DNA of 64,000 nt from Glycine soja (lineage: Eukaryota > Streptophyta > Magnoliopsida > Fabales > Fabaceae), in NCBI RefSeq assembly GCF_004193775.1, contig NC_041019.1, positions 48,459,928 through 48,523,927 on the forward strand, written 5' to 3'. A program made the translations under genes and the position numbers. This document shows positions 1 through 14,323 of the stretch, in pieces. The stretch's first letter is position 1. The number at the start of each line of letters is the position of its first letter. Under the pieces are notes generated by a model. That model was given only the letters and a program-made list of their open reading frames with translations. It was not told where the DNA came from and did no database searches.

Positions 1-3022
<3,022 letters not shown>

Positions 3023-3144
3023 TAGAACTTATAATTTCTTTATTTCGAATTCTGTATTTCGATTCTACTTTTGATGTAATACTGACACATGCCCTTTCGT
3101 GGCAATTTACTGTTATCGCCATTTTTATGTTTCCAGTATTTCTC

Positions 3145-6100
3145 TTATTCTATGCTTATTTTAACTTCGAGCAACGTTGGTTTATATTTTTTCAAATATT
3201 TACCATTTATACTCAAAGTACGTTTCTGAGGGGTTAGCTCCTCCACTTCATAAGCACCATTCGAATAAATCTGAATTATTTTAAACGGTCCTTCCCAATT
3301 TGGGGACCATTTGCCCAAGGCTCGATCCTTACTATCTATGGGCAGGATAACCTTCCAAACTAAATCTCCAATATTAAAAGTTTTTGACTTCACTTTCTTA
3401 TTATAAGCTTTAGCAACTCTTTCTTTTTGTTTAGTCAAAACTTCTAATGCTCTTAATCTCTCCTCATCTAAATCAACCAACTCATCTGACATCATTTTCC
3501 AATAATGGTCGATTGGAATGTCCATTTGTTTTTGTACCCTGGCTGATTGCAAATGTATTTCGACCGGAAGTACAGCATCATGCCCATAAGTCAGTCGAAA
3601 TGGGGTAGTATTAGTTGATTCCTTAGGAGAATTTCTACATGCCCATAGAACTTGATCTAACGTTTTATTCCAATTTCTTGGCTTTTGGGCAATGTGTTTT
3701 TTAATCAAGTTAATTACAATTTTATTGGCTGCTTCGACCTGACCATTTGCTTGCGCGTAATATGGTGTTGAGGTTAATAATCGAAAGCCAGTTTTTTGGG
3801 CAAATTCTTGCATTTTTCGTCCAGTAAAAACTGAACCTTGATCAGTGGTAATTGTTTCGGGAATACCATACCTATAAATAATATAATTTTGAATGAAACT
3901 AATTACTGCTTCCTGATCAACATTTGGCAAAGGGACTGCTTCGATCCATTTTGTAAAGTAATCGATACCAACTATAATATAACGCTGGTTCTTAGAAGAA
4001 GCAGGCTTGATTTCACCAATTAAATCCAAAGCCCATCCTCTGAAAGGCCAAGGTTTGATTATGGAGTGTAACTCACTAGCAGGTACATGCTGTATCCCTG
4101 CATGCTTTTGGCATTCCTGACAGCCTTTAGCGAATTCTATGCAGTCTTTTAACATCGAAGGCCAATACAAACCTTGTCGAAATAAAAGCCATTTCATTTT
4201 ATGGCCGGCTTGATGTGATCCACAAGCCCCACTGTGAACATGGGAAACTGCTAAGTATGCTTCTGATTCACTTAGACATTTTAACAACACTCCTTCTGCA
4301 GTCTTTTTAAACAAATCATTTCCCACAATCACGTAATTTAAAGCCCTATATTTGATCTTTCGAGCCACATTGCCTATTGGATTTTCCAAATATTCAATAA
4401 TGGACTTTCTCCAATCATTATCTAACATATTGTCAATGGCCAAAATTTGAATTTTTTCCTGGAGATCATTCATGCTTTCATCTTCGTTATTTTGTGGTAT
4501 ACTTGCCCCCACAAGTTTTGGCATTGGCAATTTAGTGCTTAATGGCTCTGGTAACGCCAGTTTATCTTTTATTTCGATCAACTGAGTTAACTTTTCCTTC
4601 GACATTTTGTACCCTGAAGCTATTTGGGCTAAATCATTTGCTTCTTGGTTTTCTTGTCGAGGTATATGCTCAATGTTAATATAATCGAAATGATTCAAAA
4701 GAGAACTTGCTATAACAAAATATTTTGCTAAGTGTTCATTAACACATTTGTATTCTTGTGTTAATTGCCTCAACACTAATTCTGAATCACCTCTTATGTT
4801 AACATTTCTTGCCCCCAGGCTAATTAAAATTTCAAGGCCTGTAATTAGAGCCTCATACTCAGCCTCATTATTAGAACAAAGCCCTTTGATTTTATATTTG
4901 AATTTAGTTGGAACTTTATTGGGGGATATTATGAAAACTCCAATTCCAGTTCCATGTTTGTGTTTCGATCCATCGAAATACAAAATCCAAGGCTCTGTAT
5001 CGACATAGTCTTGCGGCATCTCGATCACTGAGTGATCTACAATAAAATCTGCCACAATTTGACCCTTAACAGATTTCAAAGGCTTGTACGTTAAAGAATA
5101 TTTTGTTAATGCTAAAGCCCATTTTCCAATTCTACTGTGTAAAATAGGTTTTGACAACATGTGCTTAATAATATCATAATGAGAATACACATAAACATCA
5201 ACAGGCTTTATATATTGCTTAAGTTTTGCACAAGAGAAATACAGACAAAGACAAAGTTTTTCTATGGCAGTATATCTAGTTTCTGCATCATTTAGTACAC
5301 GACTAAGATAATAAATTGCATGTTCTATGCCATTATCATCTTCCTGAGCCAACATGCTACCAATGGTCTTGTCAGACGCAGCAATATACAACTTCATAGA
5401 CTTGTTTCGACTAGGAGGCATTAACACAGGAGGCTTGATCAGATATTCTTTAATTTCATCGAAAGCCTTTTGATGCTCTTCATTCCATTTGAATGGTTCG
5501 TCTTTCTTGAGTCGAAGTAATGGCGAAAAAATTTGAGCTTTGCCACTTAGATTCGAAATGAATCGCCTCAAGAAGTTGATTTTTCCTAGCAAAGACTGAA
5601 GCTGTTTTTTGGTCGAAGGAGGCTTCGTCTCAAGAATAGCCTTTGTCTTATTTTGATTTATCTCAATGCCTTTTTTATGCACCACAAAACCAAGGAAATC
5701 TCCTGCACGCACACAAAAAGCACACTTTAATGGATTCATTTTTAATCCATGTTTCCTCATTCGTTTGAAAGATTGCCTAAGATAATCCAAATGGCTATCT
5801 TCTGAGGAGGATTTGATGATTATATCATCAATATAAATTTGCATAAATGTGTCAATAAAATCATGAAACATGGAATTCATGGCCCTTTGATAAGTGGCCC
5901 CAGCATTTTTCAACCCAAAGGGCATAACCACCCATTCATAAGTGCCTAAAGCACCAGGGCATCGAAATGCTGTTTTCGACACATCACTTTCAGCAATAAA
6001 TATTTGGTTATAACCAGAATAACCATCTAACATGCTTAAAAATTCGAAACCAGCTGCCGAATCTACCAACATTTCCGCTACTGGCATAGCATATTCATCT

Positions 6101-6891
6101 TTAGGTGTAGCATTATTTAAATCCCTAAAATCTATGCATACTCTAAGAGTTCCATTCTTTTTAATGACAGGGACTATATTTGCTAACCATTCGACATACC
6201 TGGCAGCCCTGATGAATTTACACCTCAGCAGCCTTTCGATCTCTTCCTTAATCTTGGACATGATTTCTGGTGCGAATCTTCTTGGTAGTTGTTTTACTGG
6301 TCTTTTTCCCTCCTTAATAGGTAATTTCATTTCGACCATTTCTCTGCTTAACCCAGGCATTTCGTGGTAATCCCAAGCAAAACAGTCTTTAAATTCTCTA
6401 AGAAGAGGCACCAGCTTTTCTTTTAAACTTGAGGTGATATTGGCACTGATATAGGTTGGCCTTTTTATCGAGCCATCTCCAATGTCGACCTCTTCCAAAG
6501 GATCTTGAGCCTGCATCTTTGGCGTCTCACTTATGGGATTTTTCTCAAAACCCAGCGGCTCATCATCATAAATACAATCCAGTCTTCGATCCTTTGTTTC
6601 TTTGTTTTCATGATCTTCGATCTTGGCTTCAACTGCCATATTTTGTTGAGATTCAGCCTCAAAGGCCGTATTTAGTCTATTTTCGGCCATATAAGCCGTA
6701 ATTCTGGCCCACGCAGTGGCCTCAGTCATATTAATCTTCATATATATTCCACCCAGTTGGTGGAATAACTCCATCTTCAGAGGGAACAACATCAATTTCC
6801 TCCCTCTCCCATATAAACCCGTAGGTAGGATGGAGTTTGACAGAGTGGATAACATTGTCACTTGATTCGACAACAGCCTCCTTGTCACCAC
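3145..6891 (-). CDS. pol: Tat-type pol polyprotein: reverse transcriptase, dual RNase H, integrase
   Basis: The 1248-codon open frame makes the enzymes that copy and insert the element. In order: RT with FRDLNNATPKDEYAMP and the catalytic YIDDIII near residue 352; a first RNase H (about 470-620) in which the usual acidic set is eroded; a second, archaeal-like RNase H at about 630-760 with FDGS, NNEAEYEAL, GDSELVL and a late D; an integrase zinc finger H-H-C-C (about 887-930); the integrase core with D in ALDLIGE, D in TTDQGS and E in GQVEAANK. The frame is offset by +1 from gag-protease and overlaps it by about 160 bp, so expression needs frameshifting, splicing or internal initiation; the first ATG at 6891 need not be the true start. 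No stop interrupts the frame. Confidence 0.93.
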   Translation of the reverse strand: MVTRRLLSNQVTMLSTLSNSILPTGLYGRGRKLMLFPLKMELFHQLGGIYMKINMTEATAWARITAYMAENRLNTAFEAESQQNMAVEAKIEDHENKETKDRRLDCIYDDEPLGFEKNPISETPKMQAQDPLEEVDIGDGSIKRPTYISANITSSLKEKLVPLLREFKDCFAWDYHEMPGLSREMVEMKLPIKEGKRPVKQLPRRFAPEIMSKIKEEIERLLRCKFIRAARYVEWLANIVPVIKKNGTLRVCIDFRDLNNATPKDEYAMPVAEMLVDSAAGFEFLSMLDGYSGYNQIFIAESDVSKTAFRCPGALGTYEWVVMPFGLKNAGATYQRAMNSMFHDFIDTFMQIYIDDIIIKSSSEDSHLDYLRQSFKRMRKHGLKMNPLKCAFCVRAGDFLGFVVHKKGIEINQNKTKAILETKPPSTKKQLQSLLGKINFLRRFISNLSGKAQIFSPLLRLKKDEPFKWNEEHQKAFDEIKEYLIKPPVLMPPSRNKSMKLYIAASDKTIGSMLAQEDDNGIEHAIYYLSRVLNDAETRYTAIEKLCLCLYFSCAKLKQYIKPVDVYVYSHYDIIKHMLSKPILHSRIGKWALALTKYSLTYKPLKSVKGQIVADFIVDHSVIEMPQDYVDTEPWILYFDGSKHKHGTGIGVFIISPNKVPTKFKYKIKGLCSNNEAEYEALITGLEILISLGARNVNIRGDSELVLRQLTQEYKCVNEHLAKYFVIASSLLNHFDYINIEHIPRQENQEANDLAQIASGYKMSKEKLTQLIEIKDKLALPEPLSTKLPMPKLVGASIPQNNEDESMNDLQEKIQILAIDNMLDNDWRKSIIEYLENPIGNVARKIKYRALNYVIVGNDLFKKTAEGVLLKCLSESEAYLAVSHVHSGACGSHQAGHKMKWLLFRQGLYWPSMLKDCIEFAKGCQECQKHAGIQHVPASELHSIIKPWPFRGWALDLIGEIKPASSKNQRYIIVGIDYFTKWIEAVPLPNVDQEAVISFIQNYIIYRYGIPETITTDQGSVFTGRKMQEFAQKTGFRLLTSTPYYAQANGQVEAANKIVINLIKKHIAQKPRNWNKTLDQVLWACRNSPKESTNTTPFRLTYGHDAVLPVEIHLQSARVQKQMDIPIDHYWKMMSDELVDLDEERLRALEVLTKQKERVAKAYNKKVKSKTFNIGDLVWKVILPIDSKDRALGKWSPNWEGPFKIIQIYSNGAYEVEELTPQKRTLSINGKYLKKYKPTLLEVKISIE

Positions 6892-9800
6892 AAGGTGCTA
6901 TGTTAGCCAACTTTTTGTCAAAGGTTTGTGCAGTAACATTATCGACCTCTGACTTATAGAAGCTTTGATCCGCCTCTATATTTTCAACAATCCCATCCTC
7001 CCTCCAGATAATGAGTTTCTGGTGAAGGGTAGATGGCACAGCCCCAACTCCATGAATCCATTCCCTTCCTAATAGCAAGTTAAAATTAGCCTTAGACTGT
7101 ATCACCAGGAATAGAGTTGGTCGAACTATACTGCCTACAGCAACATCTACTTGAATGGCTCCCAAAGAATAGCCAGTTTTACCTTCATAATTCGAAAGCA
7201 CAATGTTGTGGGCAGATAGATCAGTATCATGTTTCCCGATCTTGTGGAGCATAGATCGAGGCATTAAGTTAACAGCCGCTCCTCCATCTATGAGCACTTT
7301 GTTGATTCCAACATTCTCAACTTTTGCTCTGATGAAAAGAGGTTTGAGATGACTTTTCATCTGAAAATCTGGCTTTTCGAAATAAGCTAATTGCTCTTCC
7401 ACACAGCCATTATTCATAACATAGTAACATACTGGCTTTGGGTCAGCCATATCAAAATGATCGAACTCGCTTTCGATCTCAGTAACTTCAGATTGGACAT
7501 CATATTCAGATGGCAAGATAGATACCACACAGATGACATCAAAATCTGGTTCAGAATCCAGTAGATCCTCATCCTCCATCTTATCTTCATCCACTGGAGG
7601 CAGGAGCCTCTCTTTTACTGGCCTCCTAGATACTTCTTTATACTGGCCCGTTTGCGGATTCTGTTGGGCCAATTTCTTCTGACGCTGGAACCTACGCCAT
7701 TGGGTCCTCATCATAGGATTCTTTCCTCTGTAATTGTTCCTATAAGAGTACTTATTAGCCTCTTGTGGGCCAACTTGCTTCGTTCCACTCGAACCACCTA
7801 CTTCCATGATCCCTTTGTTGAACCTTATGAGTCCCTGGTGCATCCATTTTTCGACCGGAACTGAACCAGGAGGAGCGAAAGTATTCCTTCGACCAGACTT
7901 CTGATTAGTATTCGACTGCACCATAACTCTTTTGCCTTTATCGAAACGTTGGTTCTGCTTTGCCCCCTTGTTAACAACTTGGTATTTCTTGAGGCCCTCA
8001 GTAGCCTCCTTATCACATACTGCACTGCAGCGAGGGCAGAGCATCACAATCTTGTTTTCGAGTTTGCATCTGTTCAAGAAATCAATTAAATCCTCCTCAG
8101 CCTGAGGATACACAACCTTCATTTGTTCGTTGTAATCCTCTTCAGATACGTCCTGAACTTGCACATGGGACAACTCCATTGTTTCGACCATCATTATTTC
8201 TTGGGGCTCCGCATAGAGAGTTTCAGCAGCTTTGGATGTTTCAGCATTTGCCTGAACAACCTTTGGTTTCTCACCAAATTTGAGCCTCCCTTCGTCGAGA
8301 GCCTTTTGAACCAAATCCCTGAAAAGAACACAACGTGAGGTTTTATGGCCAAGGAAATTATGAAATTTACAATAACCCCTTTTCTTCTGTTGTTCGATTG
8401 GGGGTACTTTCAAGCCCTTAGGAACAACAATCTGGCCATCTGTGACTAATAAATCAAATATTTCATCACATTTAGTTATGTCAAATGTATAAGTTTTAGA
8501 CACAAATTTATCATTTTTAGGTTCAACAGGGTTTTTTCCATTGGAAGGTCTAAGGAGTTTACAAACATAAGGAGGTCTAGGTTTTAATTCTGCTAAATCA
8601 ACCTCATTGTCTTCGATATCTTCATAAATAATATTGAACTCCTGGTCACTGTCATTGGTTTCGACATATGCAACCTTTTCCTTCTTGTGGAATTTAGAAT
8701 TTCTAGCCTTTTCAGCCTTCAATCGTTCGAGTTGTCGAACTCTATCAGCCAATTGAGCCATATCCCTTAAATACTGGGTATCTAATTTCTTTCTAATCGA
8801 ATAGTCTAGGCCACCAGCAGCCATTTCGACTAATTCATGTTCAGGGACTTGGGTGAAACACCTTGCCTTTAAGAGTCTGAATCTGTTCAAATAATCATCA
8901 ATTGATTCAGGTGCCTTACGTCGAACGCTGGCTAACTCTTTAAGGCTTATCTTAGACTGTCCCATATAGAATTGCTCATGGAAAATCCTCTCCAATTGGT
9001 TCCAATTATGTATGGAATGAGGAGAAAGGGTTGTAAACCATGTAAAAGCATTTTTAGTTAAGGAATTAGGGAAATATCTCATTCTTAAATTTTCATTATT
9101 AGCCAAGTCCCCTGCCTCGACCAAATATCTAGCAATGTGTTCGACAGTGGACTCATTTGTCTCTCCTGCAAACTTAGTAAACTTAGGGATTTTCACACCC
9201 CTTGGTAACTCTGCTTGTAACACAAACTCAGATAATGGAGACACAAAATTGGGCCTATGTAAACCCAAATTCAAACCGTTCTGTACTAAAATTGTTTCGA
9301 CCATTTGGGCCAAGTTGTTCTGCCTATCGAAACGGTTTTGTTGAATATTCCCTATTACTTCATCAGCATTTTGGTTTCTATTTACCAATACTATACCAGG
9401 GTTTGGTTCGACCTGTTGGACTGGTGGCTCTATGCGTGCCACTGGTTGTGGTGCTTGAGCCATTTGTATCCCTGGGTTATTAGGCATCTGTATCTCTTGG
9501 ACAGGCGCCTGTATTTGGATCTGTCGAATTGGTGGTTGCTGTATGGGTGGTGCCCCAAAAAAGTCAGCAATTCGACTTATTTGATTTGTTAACATTTGGT
9601 AACTATCATTTGTATTTTGAATTAAGGGGTTAATAACAGTTCCTATTTGTTGCGTTAACATGTTAACCATATCATGGTTACTTTCATCCATTTGTTGTCT
9701 GAGTGACAAAACGGATGTATTGGTTAAATGTTGAGGAATTACCCTACCTTGATTGCCCGCTACAGATCCTGATGGAGAGGACATATTAAGATTCTCTATA

Positions 9801-10210
9801 TTTGGTTGAGAGTTTTGCAACCCTGCCATCAAAGATGTAGGCATGCCATATAGAGGGTTTTGAGGCGGTCGAAAGGGACTTCCACTGGGATTCCCTAAAC
9901 TAGGGTTATTCCATGGGGCAAAAGCAGACGCTGACGTGGTCGAACTTGCCAACGTCATGTTGGTCATGGGAGAAGTTACCCCTGTCTGATTCATAACCGT
10001 CGAAGCGGTCGAACTTATCGTGCCAACAGTTTGGTCAGGAATTGCTCCTATGCCAGAATTTATATTGGCATTACTGACAGATGTCTGCGTTGGTTGCCCC
10101 TCCATATTTGGAAGGTCATTGTTTCGATTACTTGGGGGTGGTCTAGCCATCCTTGTACGAGTTTTGAATTCTGCTAAGTGTGGAACAGATTTCCCACTTC
10201 TTAAATGCAT
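6731..10210 (-). CDS. gag: Tat-type gag-protease polyprotein
   Basis: This 1159-codon frame starts MHLRSGK about 90 bp inside the primer-binding site. A Q/P/N-rich N-terminal region (residues about 20-300) precedes the retrotransposon gag domain (about 340-465, containing the AFTWFTTLSP and FHEQFYMGQSK blocks). A C/H knuckle-like stretch (CKFHNFLGHKTSRC, about 615-630) and a second Cys cluster (CPRCSAVC) follow. The aspartic protease lies near residue 970 with active site LIDGGAAVNLMP; the residue after the catalytic Asp is Gly, a variant of the usual D-S/T-G. Gag forms the virus-like particle and protease cuts gag and pol. The frame is intact and overlaps the start of pol. Confidence 0.9.
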   Translation of the reverse strand: MHLRSGKSVPHLAEFKTRTRMARPPPSNRNNDLPNMEGQPTQTSVSNANINSGIGAIPDQTVGTISSTASTVMNQTGVTSPMTNMTLASSTTSASAFAPWNNPSLGNPSGSPFRPPQNPLYGMPTSLMAGLQNSQPNIENLNMSSPSGSVAGNQGRVIPQHLTNTSVLSLRQQMDESNHDMVNMLTQQIGTVINPLIQNTNDSYQMLTNQISRIADFFGAPPIQQPPIRQIQIQAPVQEIQMPNNPGIQMAQAPQPVARIEPPVQQVEPNPGIVLVNRNQNADEVIGNIQQNRFDRQNNLAQMVETILVQNGLNLGLHRPNFVSPLSEFVLQAELPRGVKIPKFTKFAGETNESTVEHIARYLVEAGDLANNENLRMRYFPNSLTKNAFTWFTTLSPHSIHNWNQLERIFHEQFYMGQSKISLKELASVRRKAPESIDDYLNRFRLLKARCFTQVPEHELVEMAAGGLDYSIRKKLDTQYLRDMAQLADRVRQLERLKAEKARNSKFHKKEKVAYVETNDSDQEFNIIYEDIEDNEVDLAELKPRPPYVCKLLRPSNGKNPVEPKNDKFVSKTYTFDITKCDEIFDLLVTDGQIVVPKGLKVPPIEQQKKRGYCKFHNFLGHKTSRCVLFRDLVQKALDEGRLKFGEKPKVVQANAETSKAAETLYAEPQEIMMVETMELSHVQVQDVSEEDYNEQMKVVYPQAEEDLIDFLNRCKLENKIVMLCPRCSAVCDKEATEGLKKYQVVNKGAKQNQRFDKGKRVMVQSNTNQKSGRRNTFAPPGSVPVEKWMHQGLIRFNKGIMEVGGSSGTKQVGPQEANKYSYRNNYRGKNPMMRTQWRRFQRQKKLAQQNPQTGQYKEVSRRPVKERLLPPVDEDKMEDEDLLDSEPDFDVICVVSILPSEYDVQSEVTEIESEFDHFDMADPKPVCYYVMNNGCVEEQLAYFEKPDFQMKSHLKPLFIRAKVENVGINKVLIDGGAAVNLMPRSMLHKIGKHDTDLSAHNIVLSNYEGKTGYSLGAIQVDVAVGSIVRPTLFLVIQSKANFNLLLGREWIHGVGAVPSTLHQKLIIWREDGIVENIEADQSFYKSEVDNVTAQTFDKKLANIAPCGDKEAVVESSDNVIHSVKLHPTYGFIWEREEIDVVPSEDGVIPPTGWNIYED

Positions 10211-10301
10211 ACAAAATCAAAACAATTAAGAATGCAATAAACCAACTGCACTAAACAAAATTTTAATAATAATTTAAAACCAAAACACACAATTGACCGG
10301 T

Positions 10302-10319
10302 CCCACTGGGCGTGCCAAT
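10302..10319 (-). other. tRNA primer-binding site of the Tat element
   Basis: On the minus strand the sequence directly after the LTR is aa, then TTGGCACGCCCAGTGGGA. The TGG matches a tRNA CCA end. The rest resembles a tRNA 3' end finishing GGGCGTGCCA; an arginine tRNA is a reasonable guess for Tat elements, but the exact donor was not identified. Confidence 0.6.
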
Positions 10320-10320
10320 T

Positions 10321-11100
10321 TGTTTACGTTGAAATTTGGTAAACAACCGCTAGTCTAAGTTAATTGCTTGCGAGATCAACTAGTGAATCTCAGGAGCATG
10401 TCATTTGTGTTTTTTGCGTTTAAATGTAAAGCTTTTGAATGTTCATCATTGCAACAAACATTCACTGGTTCGAAATTTGCAGAAAGGAAAATTCTTTGAC
10501 AGAATCGAAATGCTGAAAGTAACTTGACAAGGGAAGATAAATTGCAGAATTAAAAGGCTCAACGAGTTCATTCGATCGAATGAACCATTTAAAAGACAGG
10601 AATTCTAAAGTGAAATGAAAAATGCATTGCATTTGAAATGTAAAGTTTACAGAAACTTAAAATGGTTCACAAACATACATTCTCCTTGCGTACTCGTTTC
10701 TCTCTGCGCTGGGTACTTTGAGTATATAAGGATTTGTATAAATGATTTGCGACCCCGAAATCTGACTAACAACTGCTATATATAGACATTTAAAAATAAA
10801 CTGCCCTAACGGTCGAACATTATCCTAACGCCAAGTGTCCTGCTACGTACACCTGGCATACACATAACTGCTCCTTAGAACGGTTATCCACATTGCTCGA
10901 AGTCGAACTGATTTTGTGAAGTTTTGTCAAAAATTACGCTAAGTCCAGAAATCTTGCTGCATTGCCTTCGACTCGACCATACGCCCGCTCGACTCGCCCA
11001 ATGGTTCGAAGCCTACCTTCTTGTCTTTTCGATTCGAACAGTATCTAACAAAATTCGTATTTAGAGCATATTTTTAGCTCATCAAAAATATGGGCTAACA
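10321..11100 (-). repeat. 5' LTR of the Tat element (780 bp)
   Basis: The LTR begins TGTTTACG next to the primer-binding site and ends GGCTAACA at 11100, giving TGTT...AACA inverted termini. A TATA-like tract (CTATATATAGC) lies near 10777-10790, suitable for minus-strand transcription. It carries many TCGA-containing words such as TTCGAA and GTCGAAC, as does the rest of the element. Confidence 0.8.
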
Positions 11101-11500
11101 ATAACGAGCTCGTTAAACTTGGTTTATGAATCAAATGAGCTGAACTTGAGCTAAAAATTGCGTTCGTTAAATAAATGAGCCGAACTTGAGTTCACCTACA
11201 TGTAGTTCGACTCATTTGGTTCATGAATTAAATCGATATAGTTGATCTGCATATAGGATTCTGCTCCACTACTCTACGTTTCTATTATTGTTAGAGTATT
11301 AGTCACAAAATTTAAAATAAAATGCATAATTATTTTTTCACACAAAATCATATATATAATATATATCATTTACTAATGTAACGCATTGTAATTATAAATA
11401 AATAAATAATTAAATACATATGATCTGTGTGGGGTGGGATGACTACTATAATACTTATACCCACATAAATTTACGAATAAATATGCATCCTAATATACAT
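11101..11500. other. AT-rich spacer with old repeat fragment and left copy of a ~95-bp direct repeat
   Basis: The first 120 bp (gagctcgttaa, gagctgaacttgag and similar words) look like a decayed dispersed repeat into which the Tat element inserted. 11396-11490 is the left copy of a ~95-bp direct repeat whose partner is at 12661-12755. No coding potential is seen. Confidence 0.5.
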
Positions 11501-12658
11501 GCTTAAATATACTTTTGGTCCTTGATAAATACATGATTTTTGTGTTTGGTTCTTGATAAAAAAATTCGGATTGGATCCCTGATATTTTAAAAAATTTGTC
11601 TTAGGTTCCTAGCGTTAGTTCGTAATCATTAATGGCCTATGTGACCATTAGTCGACCACGCGGGCATGCCACGTGTGGTGTCAAATGTGATTTTTCTCTA
11701 ACTGGGATTACACGTGGAAAAAAATATTTATTTTTTAATTAAAAATGACATCATTCTGCTAGCTCCTTCTTCCCCCTCCTTCTTCCTCTTTTCTGCAACC
11801 TCTACACGCACCACTGCCACCATCGAACAATGACCCACACCCGAAACATCATTTCTTCTCCGATCGCAAATACAAACCCAGAACATCTAACTTCCTCGGA
11901 ACTCCACTCGGATTTCCTCAAAAGGGAATCGAAAATGGCAGAAAAAATAGAGGAACTTACAGAGTCATCGTTCGATGTGGAGGGGTTGGTGGTGAAGAGG
12001 ATTGAAAGGGTGGCAATGAAAAGAAGAGAAAATATGGCAGAGATGAAGATCCGAATCGAGAACAAGCTACAAAAACTAGAACCACCTTTGCCTCCTCTCG
12101 CGACAACCGCCATTGGATATTGAAATTAGCACCAAAGAACGTTGCTTTGGTAACTATGGAGAGCAGAGTCAGATCCAAGAATTTGAAGAATCTGTGTTAA
12201 AAAGCCTTTTGATGTATCACTATATGTCTAATATTAACAAATTGTTAGTGGTTTGTGCTCTTAGGGGGCATGCTAAGTCAATTTTGTGTTTGGCAGTGGT
12301 TTTGGATTTGGTGTGTAGTGGTTCGGAGGACAAAGCGGTGAGTATTTGGAGAGGGGTTCAGAAGGAGTATTTGTGTTTAGTTGATACACACCTTCAGGAC
12401 GTCATTTTGTACTTTTTTTGAAAAAAAAAAAACCTTTTTTTCACGTGTAGTTCCAGTCAGAGAAAAATCACATGTGGCATCACACTTGGCATGCTTGTGT
12501 GGCCGATTAATAGTCATGTAGGCAATTAACGATTACAAACTAATGACAGGGGTGTAAGACAAATTTTTTGAAATATTAGGGACTCAATTCAAAAAAAGAA
12601 TTATCAGAGACCAAACACAAAAAACATGTATTTACTTGGGACAAAAATATATTTAACC
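11501..12658 (+). mobile_element. Pack-MULE-like element with ~235-bp terminal inverted repeats
   Basis: 11501-11735 and 12425-12658 are imperfect inverted copies; both ends read roughly G(C/G)TTAAATATA(C/T)TTTTGTCC inward, the style of legume Mutator-like termini. The interior is unrelated to a transposase and contains a captured WD40 gene fragment. A clear 9-bp target duplication was not found. Confidence 0.7.
12235..12421 (+). pseudogene. Captured WD40 fragment, JINGUBANG-like
   Basis: The plus-strand frame reads ALRGHAKSILCLAVV followed by DLVCSGSEDKAVSIWRG and KEYLCLV, which matches the WD40 repeat block of plant JINGUBANG-like proteins. Only about one and a half repeats remain, so it cannot make a propeller. 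Upstream at 11830-12123 an open frame of 97 codons (basic, helix-rich) may be a second captured piece; I do not recognise it. Flanking inverted repeats show the context is a transposon, so this is a gene fragment carried by a mobile element, not a working gene. Confidence 0.65.
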
Positions 12659-12660
12659 CA

Positions 12661-13732
12661 TAAATAAATAATTAAATACATATGACATGTACCGGGTGGA
12701 ATGACTATTATAATACCCATGCCCACGTAAATTTATAGATAGATATGCATCTCAATATTAAGGTAATTAGCCTCCCCACTTATAAATATTTTTTACGAAT
12801 ACCCATAACATCCTAGTACACTTTCCATCCTTAGTTTTGATCCCCCAAACCATCATATTATTCAAATGGAAACTCTCCCGCAAAAGTTATGTCTTGAACA
12901 AGAAAATAGTGTTAAGATGAGTAAAAATGCAAAAAATTAACCAAACTTAACACTTGATCAATTAGGCCCAATAACACAAAACTCAACCATGAAGTAAATG
13001 AAGTAAAAAAAAACCACAATATGTCAATTATGTACAAAATGAATCACTTATTAATGCTTAATAATGCTCTATCACATACATGCCCAACACATGCATCTCC
13101 CTCTAAGCCCAAACGTCAACAGAATAACAAACAACTGATGAGCGAAAAGTCTTGATTTATTTGACAGTTTTTGACTAAATGAAATTGCCTGAAACTTGCT
13201 CATTACAATTCATCTGACTTCACAAAAATGATGAGGACAAAGTCCATCTCACCAAAGATGTGATAATTACAATGGATCCTTGGAATTATCTTTTTCTTTT
13301 CTCTAGTCGCATTACACTATTAGGATATATATGATCTACAAATATTACAACCAGATTCCCATAATATGTCCATGAAGTGAAATAAAATAATTTTTACAAT
13401 ATTCTTTAAATTTTAAATTCATCAACACAAAATAAATATGATAGTTTAATTTAGTTAAATTTAAAATAGTTGTAATTAAGTAAAAAAGAAATAGAGTAAA
13501 CATTCAGTTCATCCTTTGAAAAATAAATCACTTACTTAAGTTTTTAAAGTAAATAAAAACCAAAGTTACTAAATAATTTTTAATATTACAAAAAAAATTA
13601 TTCCTTTAGTCATTTTCCTCCTGGCTATAAAATGTCGCGGGGTTATTTGGTCACTTTCTTTTAGGAACTAAATTGAGTTAAGTATTGGAAATTTACTTAA
13701 AATTTTAATATAAAACACCAAAAATATAAGAA
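12661..13732. other. AT-rich gene-free stretch
   Basis: It starts with the right copy of the ~95-bp direct repeat (12661-12755). The rest is AT-rich, with no sustained frame and no recognised gene. The 8-bp target duplication of the next element ends it at 13733-13740. Confidence 0.5.
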
Positions 13733-14066
13733 TTTGCAACTAGAGATAACAAAAAAGTCCACACTCAACGAATAAAATACGCCATGAATAAAAGATAGAT
13801 AGTTTAAATGGATACCCGTGGATAGTGGGTACATCCTATTTTTACCCACTCATTAATTAATGTGTAGGGCATGGGTATTGCAGATACCCACTATCCATTA
13901 AATAACTTCTTTGGTGTTATTTCTTTTTGGATAAAATTCTTTAATTCACTAATTACTTTTGTTGGGATGTATTTTACTAGGAAAAATTAGGTTCAAAGAT
14001 TCAAAATTACACCATATATATACAGTATCATTCTTATTTCTTTGATTTTTTTTACAATACAAAATC

Positions 14067-14323
14067 TATTAAACTTAAAGAAATTAGGATAAAAACCGTG
14101 TGTTCTCCTCTAGAGAATTTTCATTTAAATAATATGATGCAATCTGACTTCTAGTCTTGAAGTTTGCTAAAAAAACTATATATGATAACCTACAACTAGG
14201 CTAAGTAATTAAGGATATAATTACACAATTACAACTATACAATCATACAAGATATGCTGGTTTAAAAGGCCATTAAATCTGCATAAATAATGACAAATAA
14301 TTTGTCTATCAATCTTATTGACA
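14067..14323 (-). repeat. 3' LTR of the Copia element
   Basis: It is about 90 percent alike by eye to 18459-18716 and ends CTTATTGACA; the polypurine tract follows at once at 14324-14332 on the plus strand. Confidence 0.85.
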
